A DNA stretch of 14,796 nt from Acidobacteriota bacterium (lineage in GTDB: Bacteria > Acidobacteriota > Terriglobia > UBA7540). The position numbers and the translations under genes were made by a program. Shown in pieces: positions 13,288 through 14,796 of the stretch (its first letter is position 1; the number at the start of each line of letters is the position of its first letter). The notes under the pieces are model-generated. The model was not told the origin of the DNA, ran no database searches, and saw nothing but the letters and a program-made list of their open reading frames with translations. The stretch lies in NCBI GenBank assembly GCA_021827255.1, contig JAKAWO010000036.1, forward strand, positions 1 through 14,796, written 5' to 3'.

Positions 13288-14796
13288 ATGATTCAAGGCA
13301 GCTTGCGGCCCCAGCGGGATCTGCTCCTGACGGTTCTATTTCTCTCCAGCGTTTCCATCACGCTGGCCCAAAGCACTCCCGAGCAGCTCGGCCCGATTTT
13401 TCGTCAGAAGATCGAAACGCCCGGTGTCGTAGCCTATCAACTGGAAGAATACCTGTTACGCCGCGCGCCCAAGCTGCCTCGGCCCGCGACGGCGGCCCAA
13501 TGGAGCTCCGAGGCAGCGATAATCCGCGCACGCGTCTTGCGTGTGATTTATCACGGGTGGCCGCGAGCGTGGGTGGATTCAGCCCCGGAATTCCGCGACA
13601 TGGGGGAAATCCCTGGCAACGGCTACCGCATCCGCAAGCTCCAGTACGAAATCGTTCCAGGGTTCTATTCTACCGCGCTCCTTTACGAGCCTGAACATCT
13701 CACCGGAAAAGCGCCCGCGGTTCTGGATGTGATGGGGCACTTCCCGGTTGGCAAGGCCGAGGAGTTTGAGCAGAAGCTCTGCATCAATCAGGCGTTGCGC
13801 GGGATGATCGCCTTGAATCTGGAGTGGCTGGACATGGGCGAGCTGCGGACCGCTGACAACGGGCATGGGTACGGCGCGCAGCTCGATTTAGCGGGCGTGA
13901 GCGGTGTCGGGCTTTTTTACCTGGCGATGCGCAGAGGGCTTGATTATCTGGCGCAGGATCCGCAGGTTGACCCGAGGCGCATCGGGGTGACGGGACTTTC
14001 GGGCGGCGGATGGCAAACGATTGTGCTCAGCTCGCTCGACCCGCGCGTGCAGGTGGCGGTACCCGTGGCGGGATATACTTCGCTCGTCGGGCGCGCCGAG
14101 CGGCCACCTGGCGAGCCCGGCGACTTCGAGCAGAACGAATCGGACTTTCTGGTGGGCCAGGATTACTCAACGCTGACCGCGCTGCGCGCGCCGCGTCCCA
14201 CCCTCATCATCACCAACGCCGAGGACGACTGCTGCTTCCGCGGCCCGCTCGTGAAGCCGGAAGTTTACGATCCCATTAGGCGGTTTTATCGGCTTTTTGG
14301 CAAGGAAACGCTCTTCCAGTTTCACGAGGACACGCAAATTTCCGCCCACAACTACGGCGTGGATAACCGGCAGCAAGCCTACCGCTTTTTCGACGACAAC
14401 TTCGGCCTGAAGGCGCCCGAGCGCGAGATTCCCGTCGGGCCCGACATCAGGACCTATCAGCAACTCGCTGTCGGCCTGCCTAAAAACAATCTGACCATTC
14501 TCGGGTTGGCGCGGAAGATGGCCCAGGCCATTACGCGTCCGCCGGTTCCTTCAGGCGGCGGGCGAGCCGCTTGGGCCGCCCAAGCGCGCGCGAAACTGCG
14601 CCAGGTGGTTCGCTACCATGCGGTTTCCGTGGCCCGTCCCTGGCGTGTGGCCGACACCATGCACAATCAGCTCGCGTCGCTTTCGTACCGCTTTGAGATG
14701 AGCAACGGCTTGAGCGCCACGGGCGTCTGGCTGAAGTCTATGGATGCGCCCAAGGTGGCGCCGCTCGCGATTGTGCTGGACGACAAAGGGAGAATG
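13288..14796 (+). CDS. Secreted alpha/beta hydrolase (acetylxylan-esterase-like), cut by right window edge
   Basis: The frame from the ATG at 13288 is open to the window edge: 503 residues, no stop. An in-frame TAA lies 24 bases upstream, so this is the only standard start; GAGG (13274-13277) is the ribosome site. A signal peptide is seen (LLLTVLFLSSVSITLA, cleavage near Ala27). The alpha/beta hydrolase core spans about 115-385: oxyanion-side strand APAVLDVMGHFP, nucleophile elbow GVTGLSGGGW with Ser238, acid at Asp313 or Asp314 in ITNAEDDCC, and His354 in SAHNYG. The spacing of Ser, Asp and His fits a catalytic triad. From about 400 a linker leads to a segment ending APLAIVLDDKGRM, which looks like the first strand of a second hydrolase domain; related Acidobacteria and Planctomycete proteins of about 700 residues carry such tandem domains. 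It is probably a carbohydrate or ester hydrolase outside the cytoplasm; substrate unknown. Confidence 0.85.
   Translation, partial: MIQGSLRPQRDLLLTVLFLSSVSITLAQSTPEQLGPIFRQKIETPGVVAYQLEEYLLRRAPKLPRPATAAQWSSEAAIIRARVLRVIYHGWPRAWVDSAPEFRDMGEIPGNGYRIRKLQYEIVPGFYSTALLYEPEHLTGKAPAVLDVMGHFPVGKAEEFEQKLCINQALRGMIALNLEWLDMGELRTADNGHGYGAQLDLAGVSGVGLFYLAMRRGLDYLAQDPQVDPRRIGVTGLSGGGWQTIVLSSLDPRVQVAVPVAGYTSLVGRAERPPGEPGDFEQNESDFLVGQDYSTLTALRAPRPTLIITNAEDDCCFRGPLVKPEVYDPIRRFYRLFGKETLFQFHEDTQISAHNYGVDNRQQAYRFFDDNFGLKAPEREIPVGPDIRTYQQLAVGLPKNNLTILGLARKMAQAITRPPVPSGGGRAAWAAQARAKLRQVVRYHAVSVARPWRVADTMHNQLASLSYRFEMSNGLSATGVWLKSMDAPKVAPLAIVLDDKGRM

Overview
The window looks like a chromosomal piece of an acidobacterium (Acidobacteriota). 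The main evidence is an adjacent pair: a secreted von Willebrand A protein of the 'VWFA-related Acidobacterial domain' type, and a very large Oar-like TonB-dependent receptor with an N-terminal carboxypeptidase-regulatory-like domain. Both are typical of that phylum. GC content is high, so long non-coding shadow frames are common. I see no IS element, phage gene, tRNA, rRNA or CRISPR array. The only mobile-type cargo is a small toxin-antitoxin module.

Layout, left to right. A HAD-family phosphatase (-) runs off the left edge. It is divergent from a + strand group made of an HxlR-type regulator, a PhnB-like VOC protein and a small DoxX-like membrane protein. Next, on +, comes a cytoplasmic Asp-box (BNR) beta-propeller protein, then a ribbon-helix-helix antitoxin overlapping a MazF/PemK toxin, then a MoaD/ThiS-like ubiquitin-fold protein ending in Gly-Gly. 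A strong hairpin terminator separates these from a converging - strand pair, the TonB-dependent receptor (upstream) and the VWFA protein (downstream). Two more - strand genes follow: a STAS-domain anti-sigma-factor antagonist, then a secreted protein with NxxGxxxF-type repeats. The right end is a + strand secreted alpha/beta hydrolase that runs off the window.

How the genes may work together. HxlR, VOC and DoxX look like a small stress or redox response unit, with a palindrome placed to allow autoregulation. The receptor and VWFA protein probably form one envelope operon. The propeller and MoaD-like genes look like a two-gene unit with a MazEF-type module between them: an 8-bp direct repeat flanks the module, and removing one repeat plus the module would leave the two genes 57 bp apart. 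The STAS gene and the secreted repeat-protein gene are co-directional and 71 bp apart.

No wholly new system can be proven from this sequence. The most interesting leads are the propeller/ubiquitin-like pair split by the TA module, the matching leaderless-looking promoters of the HxlR and antitoxin genes, the plug region of the large receptor apparently replaced by glycine-rich sequence, and an AT-rich perfect palindrome between the HAD and HxlR genes.
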